NCBI GenBank assembly: GCA_049724395.1
Contig: JAUGWO010000030.1
Span: 153,092 to 217,091 of the forward strand
Length of the DNA: 64,000 nucleotides
Origin: Spongospora subterranea f. sp. subterranea
Lineage: Eukaryota; Endomyxa: Phytomyxea; Phytomyxea; Plasmodiophorida
Reading direction: 5' to 3'
Shown: piece after piece, positions 32,954 to 49,115 of the stretch
Numbering within the stretch: position 1 is the stretch's first letter
Layout of the letters: each line of letters begins with the position of its first letter
Notes under the pieces: model-generated
Seen by the model: the letters and a program-made list of their open reading frames with translations, nothing else
Database searches by the model: none
What the model was told of the DNA's origin: nothing
Made by a program: the position numbers and the translations under genes

Positions 32954-33631
32954 ATGCCTTCCTGCCCCGTCGATTACGACGAGAACAGCCGGAGCGGTAT
33001 CGATGTTGGCCATCAAGAGGTGCAACGGATCATCGAGGAGCTGGAGGCGATATACGTCATGTCTCATAGCGAATGGCTGGCAGCGATACCGATAAGCTCA
33101 TTCATATGTGCACAATTAGGGTATGAGGATATCGATGAGCTAGAGGACGCCATCCATGGGACGTTCGAGGAGTTCCTCAGGATCCTCCCACAGGTCCAGA
33201 TCAAACAATCGGACGATGGCGAACAGGAACGACTACTGTTCCGGATCATTGACCAAACCGGGAACCCGCACAAGATGGTGCTCAAGATCAGCGAACGACA
33301 ACAGCTCTGGAATGTGCTGTTGAAGTCGCCAACCGGTGTGGTTCAGATCCCGGAACTGGAGTTTGAGATATCGGCGGACGGGCGACGCCGGATCGACACG
33401 ATCTGGGGATATCTGGCGTCGTCGGCGTTGGATCTCGAGGTTCGGCTGCAGCAACGGGAGAACGATCAGCACGACGATCCGGATACGGTTCAGGAGCTGG
33501 CCCTATTGCGACAGGTTGTCGATGGCCTGTCCGACCTTCGCGATCTCAAATACGAATGGACTTTGGTGGTTAGTGACGAATCTGGCGCTACACGATTTAC
33601 AGATATGTCATTGGTCGATATCCCCAACTGA
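32954..33631 (+). CDS. Hypothetical 225-residue intronless protein
   Basis: The first ATG of the frame is at 32954. After an acidic N-terminus comes a compact helical block: SHSEWLAAIPISSFICAQLG, IDELEDAIHGTFEEFLRILP. It then continues with QERLLFRIIDQTGNPHKMVL. The helices with a conserved-looking G-T-F-E-E-F-L turn suggest a small winged-helix or HTH-like fold, but I cannot assign a family. The C-terminal half is a charged coiled segment followed by strands (YEWTLVVSDESG). Codon use matches the neighbouring host genes, including their GATC-rich wording, so it is likely real. Confidence 0.5.
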   Translation: MPSCPVDYDENSRSGIDVGHQEVQRIIEELEAIYVMSHSEWLAAIPISSFICAQLGYEDIDELEDAIHGTFEEFLRILPQVQIKQSDDGEQERLLFRIIDQTGNPHKMVLKISERQQLWNVLLKSPTGVVQIPELEFEISADGRRRIDTIWGYLASSALDLEVRLQQRENDQHDDPDTVQELALLRQVVDGLSDLRDLKYEWTLVVSDESGATRFTDMSLVDIPN

Positions 33632-34360
33632 TCGCAATCATCAATACAGTCGATGCCCATCCCCATCGCCCACCGTGATCATCGCGACCTGTCAGTATCG
33701 ATCAGGGTACTCTGCTAGCGCCATGTGTTTGACCTGGCACGATGTCCCATCGCTTGACCACTTCAGATGACCCAACTCCCCTCGTTATTCCACTGGATAT
33801 ATTTATGGTAATTTTCAGCATGAGGTTGTTGGTCGGCCACTACAGAAAACATCCTTGACATGAATCCGGCCATTTCGGGTAATCGAATAAGGCTGTCGTT
33901 TTTATTCGGTTCTTGCCGGTTTGCGCTTCCTATAGGAATTCCTCTGAATCTTAACGTTCATAGCATCGTCATGAATAACCGGTAAATCCAACCGACGACT
34001 CCGTTTACTGGTGACCACATCGGTGTCTCACCCTTGGTTGAATATGATGCCATAGGACTTCGTCTTGCTCAGTGTAAAAACAGGGTTTTGAGCATTGTTT
34101 GGCATTCTTGTAGTCCTGATGCGGATAGTCGGTTTTCCAATGCCCACCATGCGTCGTCAGCGGTTTCCGTTCGACCTACGAAACTGAAAATATCGTCGGC
34201 AACGGATAATCGTTCGATATCCTTGATAATGGGCCACCAATCCCAGAAAATAACATTCAGTTGCTGATAAAAAAAAAACTGAGCACAGCGACATTTGATA
34301 CGGTTGACAGAATAGCAGCTATATTCGGCCACAATTCGTGATGAGATTAGTGGGAAAAAC
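33632..34360. other. Spacer with a possible small - strand gene
   Basis: Between 33902 and 34332 on the - strand two open stretches could splice into a short protein (WDWWPIIKDIERLSVADDIF; then LPVIHDDAMNVKIQ and a basic end). No ATG was found and the family is unknown, so it is left uncalled. Confidence 0.25.
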
Positions 34361-40473
<6,113 letters not shown>

Positions 40474-41423
40474 TCAGATAATCAGGTTCACCCTAAAATG
40501 TGGTGGTATATTCCCTCGTATCCTGTTGATGGAGCACAAGAACTGCTGTAAATCCGCTGCAATTGTCGGGACGTTAAGAGTTGCTAATGCGGATACCATA
40601 TCTGGGTCGGATGACGTCCCTTTAGCTGAAATAACGCGACCGCACCATTTTACTGTGTTCCTATAGAGATGAAATCGATTCGGATTGAGCTTGATGCCGA
40701 AGCGAGCAAAAAGGCCACGAAGCTTGTTGAGCAAATGAAAATAATCATTGATGTTTTGGGCATAACCCAACAGGTCTTCAACCCACAGTAGGACGCCATT
40801 ATACAGGAGATTCGCCTAAAACCTCGTGCATTCCCGCTTGAAACGCGAAAACGGCGTCGGCCAATCGTTGTATGCTTCTTCGTTGCGTGTAGACTGCTTC
40901 ATGGGTCATGAAGGAACAGCGTTCCTGCGATACGGGATGTTGGGGAAACTGCCAGCAGCCTTCCAAGGCGTCCAGCAATATATATATCGATGAGTTACGT
41001 AGGTAATTGAGGATGATATCTATATGTGGCATCGGCCAAATTGTTCGTTCTGATCGTCTGTTCACATCTTTGGGGTCAATGCATAGACGATCAGAACGAA
41101 CAATTTGGCCGATGCCACATATAGATATCATTCTCAATTACCTACGTAACTCATCGATATATATATTGCTGGACGCCTTTAAAGGCTACTGGCAGTTTCC
41201 CCAACATCCCGTATCGCAGGAACGCTGTTCCTTCATGACCCATGAAGCAGTCTACACGCAACGAAGAATCATACAAGGATTGGCCGAAACGAAGACGAAG
41301 TCCATGCACAGCAGAGTCCCTAAGGGGCGTCTGGCCCCGAATGAGGAGGCAATGTCCACCATGGCTACCCAGGTCAACGAACACAATCGGATTCGAGGCA
41401 TCTTTTCTGCTCTAGGATCGTAA
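40474..41423 (-). mobile_element. Ty3/gypsy reverse-transcriptase fragment, partly inverted
   Basis: The - strand between 41137 and 40474 shows gypsy reverse transcriptase similarity (WPMPHIDIIL, LLDALEG and a connection-region WCGRVISAKG). The + strand from 41085 repeats part of the same domain because of the fold-back. It is a broken fossil with several breaks; no LTRs were seen. Confidence 0.75.
40857..41287. repeat. Inverted repeat (fold-back), 203-bp arms, 25-bp spacer
   Basis: Left arm 40857-41059 and right arm 41085-41287 are reverse complements with a handful of mismatches. The spacer is 41060-41084. Both arms lie in gypsy reverse transcriptase sequence. Confidence 0.88.
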
Positions 41424-43955
41424 AATGGCCAAGTTTGCGAATCACTTCAGGAATCGTGAAATGTGTTTCCGGAGATTGAAACAGAAGTTCGAACGGCAGA
41501 TCTGTGCTGAACGAAGGCGATTTTTGATTGTTTGGTCTGCCAAATAATTCCAGCAGTCAGCGTTGTTAGGTTTAGGGTTCATCTGGCACAGCAACTCTGA
41601 CAGTTGGACTGTTGTGGTCAACGCGACGACGACCCGAATGAACAGCAAGTCACCCAGACCAACACATCGTGTCCTCATCCTTGACATAACAAGAGTGCCG
41701 GCGCTGATACAGTATCTGAATGGTGAATCTCGGCGGTCGGCACCACTTTGTTTGCGAAACGCAGTGAGGATATTTCATATGGGGTCAGCACATGATATGA
41801 CCATAGTTGTTCCAATCAACTAAAAGTTGCCTATTTGCTATCTGTGTATGCTCTCTTTGTAAATATCCATCCGCACGACCCGGTCTTGCCATTCGGCTCA
41901 TCATGCCGCCGACGTGGTCACCCTCTTCTTACGCGGTGGGATCGTGTTGAAGGGACTCTACCGATATTGTGGTTCCCACTTCTTTGAGGTATCTTCTCGC
42001 AAAAAACTGTCTCAACAGTTGCTGAGCGCCTCCAATTGGCGGTATCGAGTCGAAGCTGACGTTGACCCTGGTATAATTGGGGCGGTATTACCAGTGTCAA
42101 ATCGATTTAGGAAGAGAAGAGCCGATAGGAACTTCATGAAGCTGATCATGATGAAGTTATTAAACGCAGATGATTTAACAAAAAGATTTTCGAATAATGG
42201 AACCTGCCGATTTTCAAGCTATTTCATGTCGCCTTGTTAACGCCTGATAACTTCAAGGGGGGAATGTTGTCTTTGCCAGACGGCAGGATTATGCCCGCAT
42301 TCGTCGGTGTCGCCAATGGTGGTTCGGATTTCCGCTGGATAAAGTCTGAATTGCTGTGATTTTTCTGAAGAGTTTTCTTGATGGTCTCTTTTTTCCGGTA
42401 CCTTGTTCTTTGGCTAGTTGCATCGTATCGTCACCGACGTTCAGGAGCGCCCGATGGAAAGGTTTGCACCGAAACATCTGACAAAGGGATGATCGGTTTC
42501 GCTGTCCGACCAGTTCTCAGGCGAGCTGACGTCTTCTTGTCAAGGTGATTCGCTGTTTGCTTCGTCTTTCTCATCGGATAGGTTGAACGGGCTTCGGTTA
42601 ATCCTGATACGAATCAAGTTGTTGTTATTGGTGTCAAAATCAAGGGCGAGACGGACGAATCGCACACGTTGATGCTGATATGGAGAACGACAAGGTTCCT
42701 GAGTTGTGTCCAGTAAGAAATCGCCCAGGTAAGACAGCAGATTCGCCAGTCGAGTAGGAGTCTTTCAACTGCCAGTAAGTTTTATTGTTTCGAAACCTCA
42801 GCTCTGATCGATAGCGTTGTTTGTTTAGATTCCAGAGCATAAACTCATCAGTCATCACAAGTCGAGGTCCATGGGGTACTCATACGTTGAGGAAACCGGC
42901 CATCTAATGGCCATATGGGGAAATGGTTCCGTTGAGCAGACCATGCTCTCAGCCCGACATTCCAACCGCTCAAAAGTACAATGAAGATGCAGCAGCTCGT
43001 TTGCAATGGCCATAATTCACAGGGTAATGAACGCTCACACGTGTTTGAATAACGGAATAAAATTGGTTCAGAGAGAATTTCCTGTTGAAGTCATCCTCTG
43101 ATTGGAGTCCCATGCTCGTTATGAATCTAGGCGCAATGTTGGCATTGAATCAGAAGAGACCAGCTGCTGATGATATGGCGTCACATTGAATAACGTTGGC
43201 CGCTAGACTGATTAATGGGAAACTTTTTGACTGTTCAACACTCCACAGATGTTATAAGAATATCCAACTACTTTGTGAAGATGTCGAAGACACTGAACAG
43301 AGAATTAATAAAAAGTCGAATGATGCAGGAGTGGGGAATGACGCAAAAGAAATGATCCGGCTGATATCACGAATGTATGCGTTGCAGAACGAACTACAGC
43401 CGGCGAACGAGGCGACGGTCGTGGGAACTCTCCAGAACTGAGATTATTCAATATCAGGGTTCGGTTGTTCCAGGATCGCAACCCATCAGGAGCAGGAAAC
43501 GGGCAGAGGATGGGTTTGATATTCAAAACAGGGATCTAAGTGACCCGCAGATGAGCACGGTCTGCAACCTCACGATTATTCGTGATATCGAAAAAAAGTG
43601 CAAAGGGGACTCATTCCGGATTCATTCCGTACATTTTATTATTCCGTTGTTCCCCCGATTTTGAGGTGTTCACGCAATCACTGCGGCGATGAATTCATCA
43701 GGAGATGGGAAGCACAATTTCACAGACGGAATGGAGGACGAAACGGTGGCCAGGTCCCAACGGATAGATGACCAACTCGCCCCTCCGAGGAAAAAGGTTA
43801 AAATCATAAATGGCCGTAAAAACAATTTCGAGACAAACGCATTTTGAAGTTTTCAGCATTAATATTAGTGCAAATTGCTGCATCATGTTGATTTTATTGG
43901 CCATCTAAGATATCACCCATCATGTCATTAATGTCTAGTACGGCTGGCGTCGTTC
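41424..43955. other. Repeat-like DNA, no gene seen
   Basis: Short frames only, for example a + frame at 41914-42240 and one at 43196-43441 with a coiled-coil look. No start plus family similarity and no splice-joined model could be found. Confidence 0.35.
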
Positions 43956-45117
43956 TTAAAACCGTCCGAAATTTAGCCACTTGCATTGGCTGATTAATAA
44001 CAGCTCTTTTTCGTCTGATGGGAGGCCACCAAGAACGGTTTGTCCTAGAATCTTATATGAATGATCGAACACGTCTCCGTAGGTTTTTAATTCCAACCGA
44101 TCCATCCAAAACACCCTTTGGGACGATGCCCATCGAAACAACTGGCGATTGCCTTTACCCAATCCTTTGGATCATATATCCGAATCGCCTTCGTCTTGGA
44201 CTCGATAACAGAAAACATACGGTCGCAAACTAAAAATGTGTGTCCTACTTCTGGAAACTTCAAATGAATTTCTTTGAATTTGTAGACGCTACCTTTTGGA
44301 TTAGCGAGTTCCTCAGCGAATGAACATATAAATCTATTCTTGTTTTGACCTGTGCAATTATCTGAAATCAGAATCAGAACCCCTTGGCCTGCATCCTCCC
44401 CTAACACGTTCAAAGTATGAAGCAATTCACCCCATAAATGGAAGAAATGTTGGTCTAAATGGGCAACGTAAAAATCCAAGTTCGAAACATTATATTGATC
44501 TTTGAACCGAACAGCTTTCGTGACAAGTTCGGCGTAGGTCTTTTTTGTTTCATGATCATATACAAGCGTCGCCCCAGTTGGAAGCATTGTTCGGGAACTT
44601 AACCCTTGATAATTTGGATTCTTGACAATCATGATCAATAGTCATGTACTCCAACTGAGCTGCTGTACGGTGCAACTAAAAGTCGCTGTCGACGTAAGGA
44701 CGTGCTGGGTCAGATGGCTTTGAAGAGTTGAGTTGATGGCGGAAACGAAGACAAGTTTCGCCTTCATCCGTTTTCGATTGATACAATTTTACATATCCAA
44801 ACTCTGCTGAAAACAAATCACGAAAACGTCTCACTACACTAGTGGTGTCGCCGTGATGGGGACTCCAAAATTCAAAGCTTGCATTCTTTGTTCATGATTT
44901 TCAGCATCATGCTCTTGCAAAAAATTTGTGCCAAATCGATTTGACATCCCTTTCGGCTTGCAAATAAACGGTACCTGCCCGGGCGCGGCGGTTGTAGTGT
45001 GAAGGTTGTCCCTTTTGAATAACCAGATCGAAATTGATTGCCTGGCCTTTTCCAATAACTCAGGATCGCAACGGTTTGGAACAACGGCTTTGGACGTCCC
45101 TCTCCGGTCAACTCCAA
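43956..45117 (-). pseudogene. Fragment of a mobile-element-type gene (DUF7869-like nuclease fold)
   Basis: The longest frame (44638-44087) has DFYVAHLDQHFFHLW, ISDNCTGQNKNRFI, KEIHLKFPEVGHTFLVCDR and FSVIESKTK. The DNC-GQNKN and PGHT/VGHT..CDR/FxxIE spacing is the pattern of the DUF7869 family. That family appears in many copies in plants, animals and protists, and is thought to derive from a DDE-type transposase. The frame is interrupted near 44087 and resumes in another frame to 43956. An upstream part (FICKPKGMSNRFGTNF region) lies at about 44990-44834. No terminal repeats were identified. It ends where the 75-bp minisatellite begins. Confidence 0.5.
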
Positions 45118-46258
45118 GACAGCGGTGCCCGCCGGTCCCTATTAGATCACCACAAGCCCCTGTATCATCAATGTACAGTGTACAATCCTCCTGACAGCGG
45201 TGCCCGCCGGTCCCTATTAGATCACCACAAGCCCCTGTATCATCAATGTACAGTGTGACAGCGGTGCCCGCCGGTCCCTATTAGATCACCACAAGCCCCT
45301 GTATCATCAATGTACAGTGTACAATCCTCCTGACAGCGGTGCCCGCCGGTCCCTATTCAGATCACCACAAGCCCCTGTATCATCAATGTACAGTGTACAA
45401 TCCTCCTGACAGCGGTGCCCGCCGGTCCCTATTAGATCACCACAAGCCCCTGTATCATCAATGTACAGTGTACAATCCTCCTGACAGCGGTGCCCGCCGG
45501 TCCCTATTAGATCACCACAAGCCCCTGTATCATCAATGTACAGTGTACAATCCTCCTGACAGCGGTGCCCGCCGGTCCCTATTAGATCACCACAAGCCCC
45601 TGTATCATCAATGTACAGTGTACAATCCTCCTGACAGCGGTGCCCGCCGGTCCCTATTATTAGATCACCACAAGCCCCTGTATCATCAATGTACAGTGTA
45701 CAATCCTCCTGACAGCGGTGCCCGCCGGTCCCTATTAGATCACCACAAGCCCCTGTATCATCAATGTACAGTGTACAATCCTCCTGACAGCGGTGCCCGC
45801 CGGTCCCTATTAGATCACCACAAGCCCCTGTATCATCAATGTACAGTGTACAATCCTCCTGACAGCGGTGCCCGCCGGTCCCTATTAGATCACCACAAGC
45901 CCCTGTATCATCAATGTACAGTGTACAATCCTCCTGACAGCGGTGCCCGCCGGTCCCTATTAGATCACCACAAGCCCCTGTATCATCAATGTACAGTGTA
46001 CAATCCTCCTGACAGCGGTGCCCGTACAATCCTCCCGGTCCCTATTAGATCACCACAAGCCCCTGTATCATCAATGTACAGTGTACAATCCTCCTGACAG
46101 CGGTGCCCGCCGGTCCCTATTAGATCACCACAAGCCCCTGTATCATCAATGTACAGTGTACAATCCTCCTGACAGCGGTGCCCGCCGGTCCCTATTAGAT
46201 CACCACAAGCCCCTGTATCATCAATGTACAGTGTACAATCCCCTATTAGATCACCATT
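45118..46258. repeat. 75-bp minisatellite, about 15 copies
   Basis: The unit starts gacagcggtgcccgccggtc and ends cagtgtacaatcctcct. Copies are almost identical. Exceptions are a unit lacking about 12 bp near 45255, single small insertions near 45357 and 45659, a rearranged unit at 46018-46035 and a truncated last unit. The array ends 135 bp before the start codon of the SR-protein gene, so it forms part of that promoter region. Both strands are open for over 240 codons because the period divides by three and the unit has no stop in those frames. Confidence 0.97.
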
Positions 46259-46392
46259 ATTAGTAATCTCTTCTGTCGCTCTCACCGTTCACCCTTCATA
46301 GCGCCACCTCCCCACCACGGCTCTGGCTCTTTCTGACGCCATCAGAGCGTCACATCGCAACTTGGCTCTCATATCAATCTAGGGTGCAGATC

Positions 46393-47442
46393 ATGTCAGC
46401 CTGCTCGGTTCTTTGCACATCTTTGTCGGCCTCAGTACGCGCGGCTCATCTCGTGGATCTGTTTTCGGCATGTGGTCAGGTCGTTCATCATGAAATTGAG
46501 GCCGAGGGATATTCTCATGCCCGGTGTATTATTCGATTTAAAGACGCTGCCTCAGCAAACATGGCTTTGCTTCTTGATGGTACAGCTCTTGGCGATATGG
46601 CAATGCGAGTTGTATCTGTCCCTTATGATAGTCTGACCGAGGCGCCTCCTTTACCGACTCCACCTCCCTCAACTACATCTGCTGTAGCTGCAGCCACAGC
46701 TGCCGCCGCCGCCATTGAGGCATCTGTTCTGTGCCAAGATGACAGACTCGCTCGTACTATATATGTAGGGAATCTGTCACCAAGCGTTGCCACCGAACAT
46801 GTGATCGGGTTCTTGGCGCCGTTAGGTGGTGCTATTATCAACATCAAGATGTGTCCTGGTGGAGGATCAGCCACTGCCCACGCCTTTGTGGAATTTGGCA
46901 CTGTTCGTCATGCGCAGATGGCGCTAGGTCTATCAGGAACTGAACTGCACTCCCGTAATGTTAAAGTCGGAATGGCGGAGAATCCTATTCAAGCTGCTGG
47001 TGAAGGAACGGCTGATTTACGAAAAAGGGAGTTAGCGCTTGAGAAGGTTCGTTTAGCACAGGCACGGCTTCAAATGAAGAAGATGGGCACCAACAAAGAC
47101 GATGATAAAGACGGTGGTGGATCGGGAAAAAGCAGGAGCCGAAGCAGAAGCAGGAGCCGATCGAGAAGGCGGCGAAAGAGCAGGAGCTCTCGTCGAAGCG
47201 GTAGTCGCGATAGGAGTCATCGCCATCATAGGCACCGGCATCGCAGCAGTCGAAGCCCTCGTCGACATCGTAGTAGAAGTCGGAGTGTTCCTCGGTTTAC
47301 GAGTGCCCGTAGTATGAACTACATCAGGCCATCGACCAGGAAGAAACAGACGATACAGCCGGCCAATATGATATGGGATGGGTTTCAATGGATTGCTAAA
47401 CCTCCTGCTCCTGTTGTTCCTCAAAACCCACCAACACTATAA
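46393..47442 (+). CDS. SR-related splicing factor with two RRMs (SREK1-like)
   Basis: A single open exon of 349 residues from the ATG at 46393. RRM 1 (about residues 5-80) is divergent: VLCTSLSASVRAAHLVDLFS and HARCIIRFKDAASANMAL. An alanine/proline linker follows. RRM 2 is canonical, with RTIYVGNLSP (RNP2), HAFVEFGTVRHAQMAL (RNP1) and NVKVGMAENPI. A KRELALEKVRLAQARLQ helix leads into an RS domain of SR/RS dipeptides with HR and RR runs. Close to the C-terminus is MIWDGFQWIAK, a WDGFQW motif known from the tail of some SREK1-like plant and fungal proteins. The domain order suggests a nuclear splicing regulator. The minisatellite lies just upstream. Confidence 0.75.
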   Translation: MSACSVLCTSLSASVRAAHLVDLFSACGQVVHHEIEAEGYSHARCIIRFKDAASANMALLLDGTALGDMAMRVVSVPYDSLTEAPPLPTPPPSTTSAVAAATAAAAAIEASVLCQDDRLARTIYVGNLSPSVATEHVIGFLAPLGGAIINIKMCPGGGSATAHAFVEFGTVRHAQMALGLSGTELHSRNVKVGMAENPIQAAGEGTADLRKRELALEKVRLAQARLQMKKMGTNKDDDKDGGGSGKSRSRSRSRSRSRRRRKSRSSRRSGSRDRSHRHHRHRHRSSRSPRRHRSRSRSVPRFTSARSMNYIRPSTRKKQTIQPANMIWDGFQWIAKPPAPVVPQNPPTL

Positions 47443-47559
47443 ACCTCGATCATCTCTGTCAGTCAAAACAATTCAATATCCTCTTTCATTGATATGATCC
47501 TGATTATGTGTATCGCCCGCTATACTCATTGTTAACCTTATCCGGCTAATTGGCCGGAA

Positions 47560-47754
47560 ATGATCGAACTGTACCGATCCGGGAAATGGTGCTGGGATTT
47601 TCTTGAGGCCTCGTGTATTCCCTCTTTACCTCAGAAACGGGATGGACACAGTTCTGATCGCGTGCCTCTGGTCGATCATATCTTGAACTCGACCCCGATA
47701 TCACCCCAGGAACGGTCACTTTGGCTCAAGACAGGGTTAGAACCTATTCGCTAA
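47560..47754 (+). other. Upstream reading frame of the G alpha gene
   Basis: A 64-codon frame from an ATG at 47560 ends 9 bp before the G alpha start. It shows no family similarity. It could be a translated uORF damping G alpha expression or chance. Confidence 0.3.
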
Positions 47755-47763
47755 CCGGTGAAC

Positions 47764-49115
47764 ATGGGCGGCCTATGCAGCAAGTCGGCTGTCAATGCGG
47801 TCGACCGGAATCTCATGGAGCAACAGATGGCCTCGCTCTGGGATTTCAAGATTCTGGTCCTGGGCAGCGGGGAGAGCGGCAAATCCACCGTCGTCAAACA
47901 GATTCGTCTTGTGCATAAGGGGAAGGTCTTCTCTGAGGATGAACTGCAGCGATTCCGTGATGCTCTACACGACAACGTCGTCGACTGTTGTAAAGCGTTC
48001 TGTGGGGCGGTCGTGAAATTCGGCATGAATTTCGACGACGAGACTGATACGGCGACGGCAGCGATATTCCTGCAGGCTGATGATCGCCATTTACAGTTAA
48101 CCGCTGATTTAGGGGGAAAGATTCAGAGACTGTGGAAATCGAAAGCGGTTCAGGAAGTGATGGTGATGAGGGATAAATTCTGGGTCGGATTGAATATCGA
48201 TATCGGATTGAAGGGGCGACAATAACAACTCATACCGTTTGTGGAAAACAGATACTGGATTCCGTTGATTGGTTCTTCTCCAATGTTGAGCGATTCGTGG
48301 AAGCCGATTTCGTCCCAACGGAAGAGGATTGTATAATGGCCCGTGTGCGAACAACGGGAATGGTTCAGACCGAATTCGATCAGCCCAATTTAGAGTCGAA
48401 ACACGAGTAATTCTGGGCCGATTCATTTGGAATACAGTCGACAGGGAACTGATCTGAATTGGCCAGATGGGATAAGACAATACATTGGCGGGTTATTGAT
48501 GTCGGAGGGCAAAGGAATGAGAGAAAGAAATGGAGTAAGTCGAGAGGGTCTCAGGGGGGGGAGAGGGGGTTCATCAAATATCTAATCGACACACTGATCC
48601 GTTTGTTTGTCGTTGATTCAGTGCACTTCTTTGACGATGTGAAGGCGATTCTATACGTTGTCAATCTGGCTGGATACAATATGGTCTTATTCGAAGACGA
48701 TCAACAGAATCGTATGAAAGAGGAGCTAGAGCTATTCGCATCCATTGTTCGAAAGCCGGAATTCTCACAGATCCCCATATTCCTGTTCCTCAACAAGAAG
48801 GACCTGTTCGAAGAGAAGATCCGAAAAGTGGGTCTTGAGGTCTGTTTCCCTGATTACAAAGGCGATAATTCTGTCATGGACGCCATGACCTTCGTGTCCA
48901 ATAAATTTCGCGAATGTATGCCACAAGCGTCGCAAGCAGGAGCATCATCTAATACTCCACAACCTAACGACCTATTTCATGTGTTCATGATCGCGTCAAG
49001 GCTTAAAATGGACGTCAAGTTTGCGTTCGGCGAGCTGAAAAGAATTCTGATCGAGATGAACGCCAAATCGGCAATCAAAGCCACCAATAAGATCGCCAAG
49101 AAGCTGGATAACTAG
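47764..49115 (+). CDS. Heterotrimeric G-protein alpha subunit, divergent
   Basis: Exons 47764-48183, 48252-48406, 48467-48534 and 48622-49115 (introns 68, 60 and 87 nt) give 1137 nt, or 378 residues. The N-terminus MGGLCSKS fits N-myristoylation at G2 and palmitoylation at C5. G1 is LGSGESGKSTVVKQ, switch I has ARVRTTGMVQTEF with the catalytic arginine, and G3/switch II is DVGGQRNERKKW with the catalytic glutamine. G4 is FLNKKDLFEEKI. Two things are odd. The TCAT guanine-binding loop is replaced by MIAS in DLFHVFMIASRLKMDV. The helix that normally ends the protein runs on to a lysine-rich AIKATNKIAKKLDN tail instead of the receptor-binding C-terminus. GTP hydrolysis looks possible; receptor coupling is probably unconventional. 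Confidence 0.85.

Noticed and set aside
45307-46097. Long open frames on both strands of the 75-bp array
   Set aside because: Open on both strands for the same trivial reason (period divisible by three). No start context or family similarity.
47560-47754. Independent 64-residue gene before G alpha
   Set aside because: Ends 9 bp before the G alpha start and has no family similarity; better explained as a leader frame.
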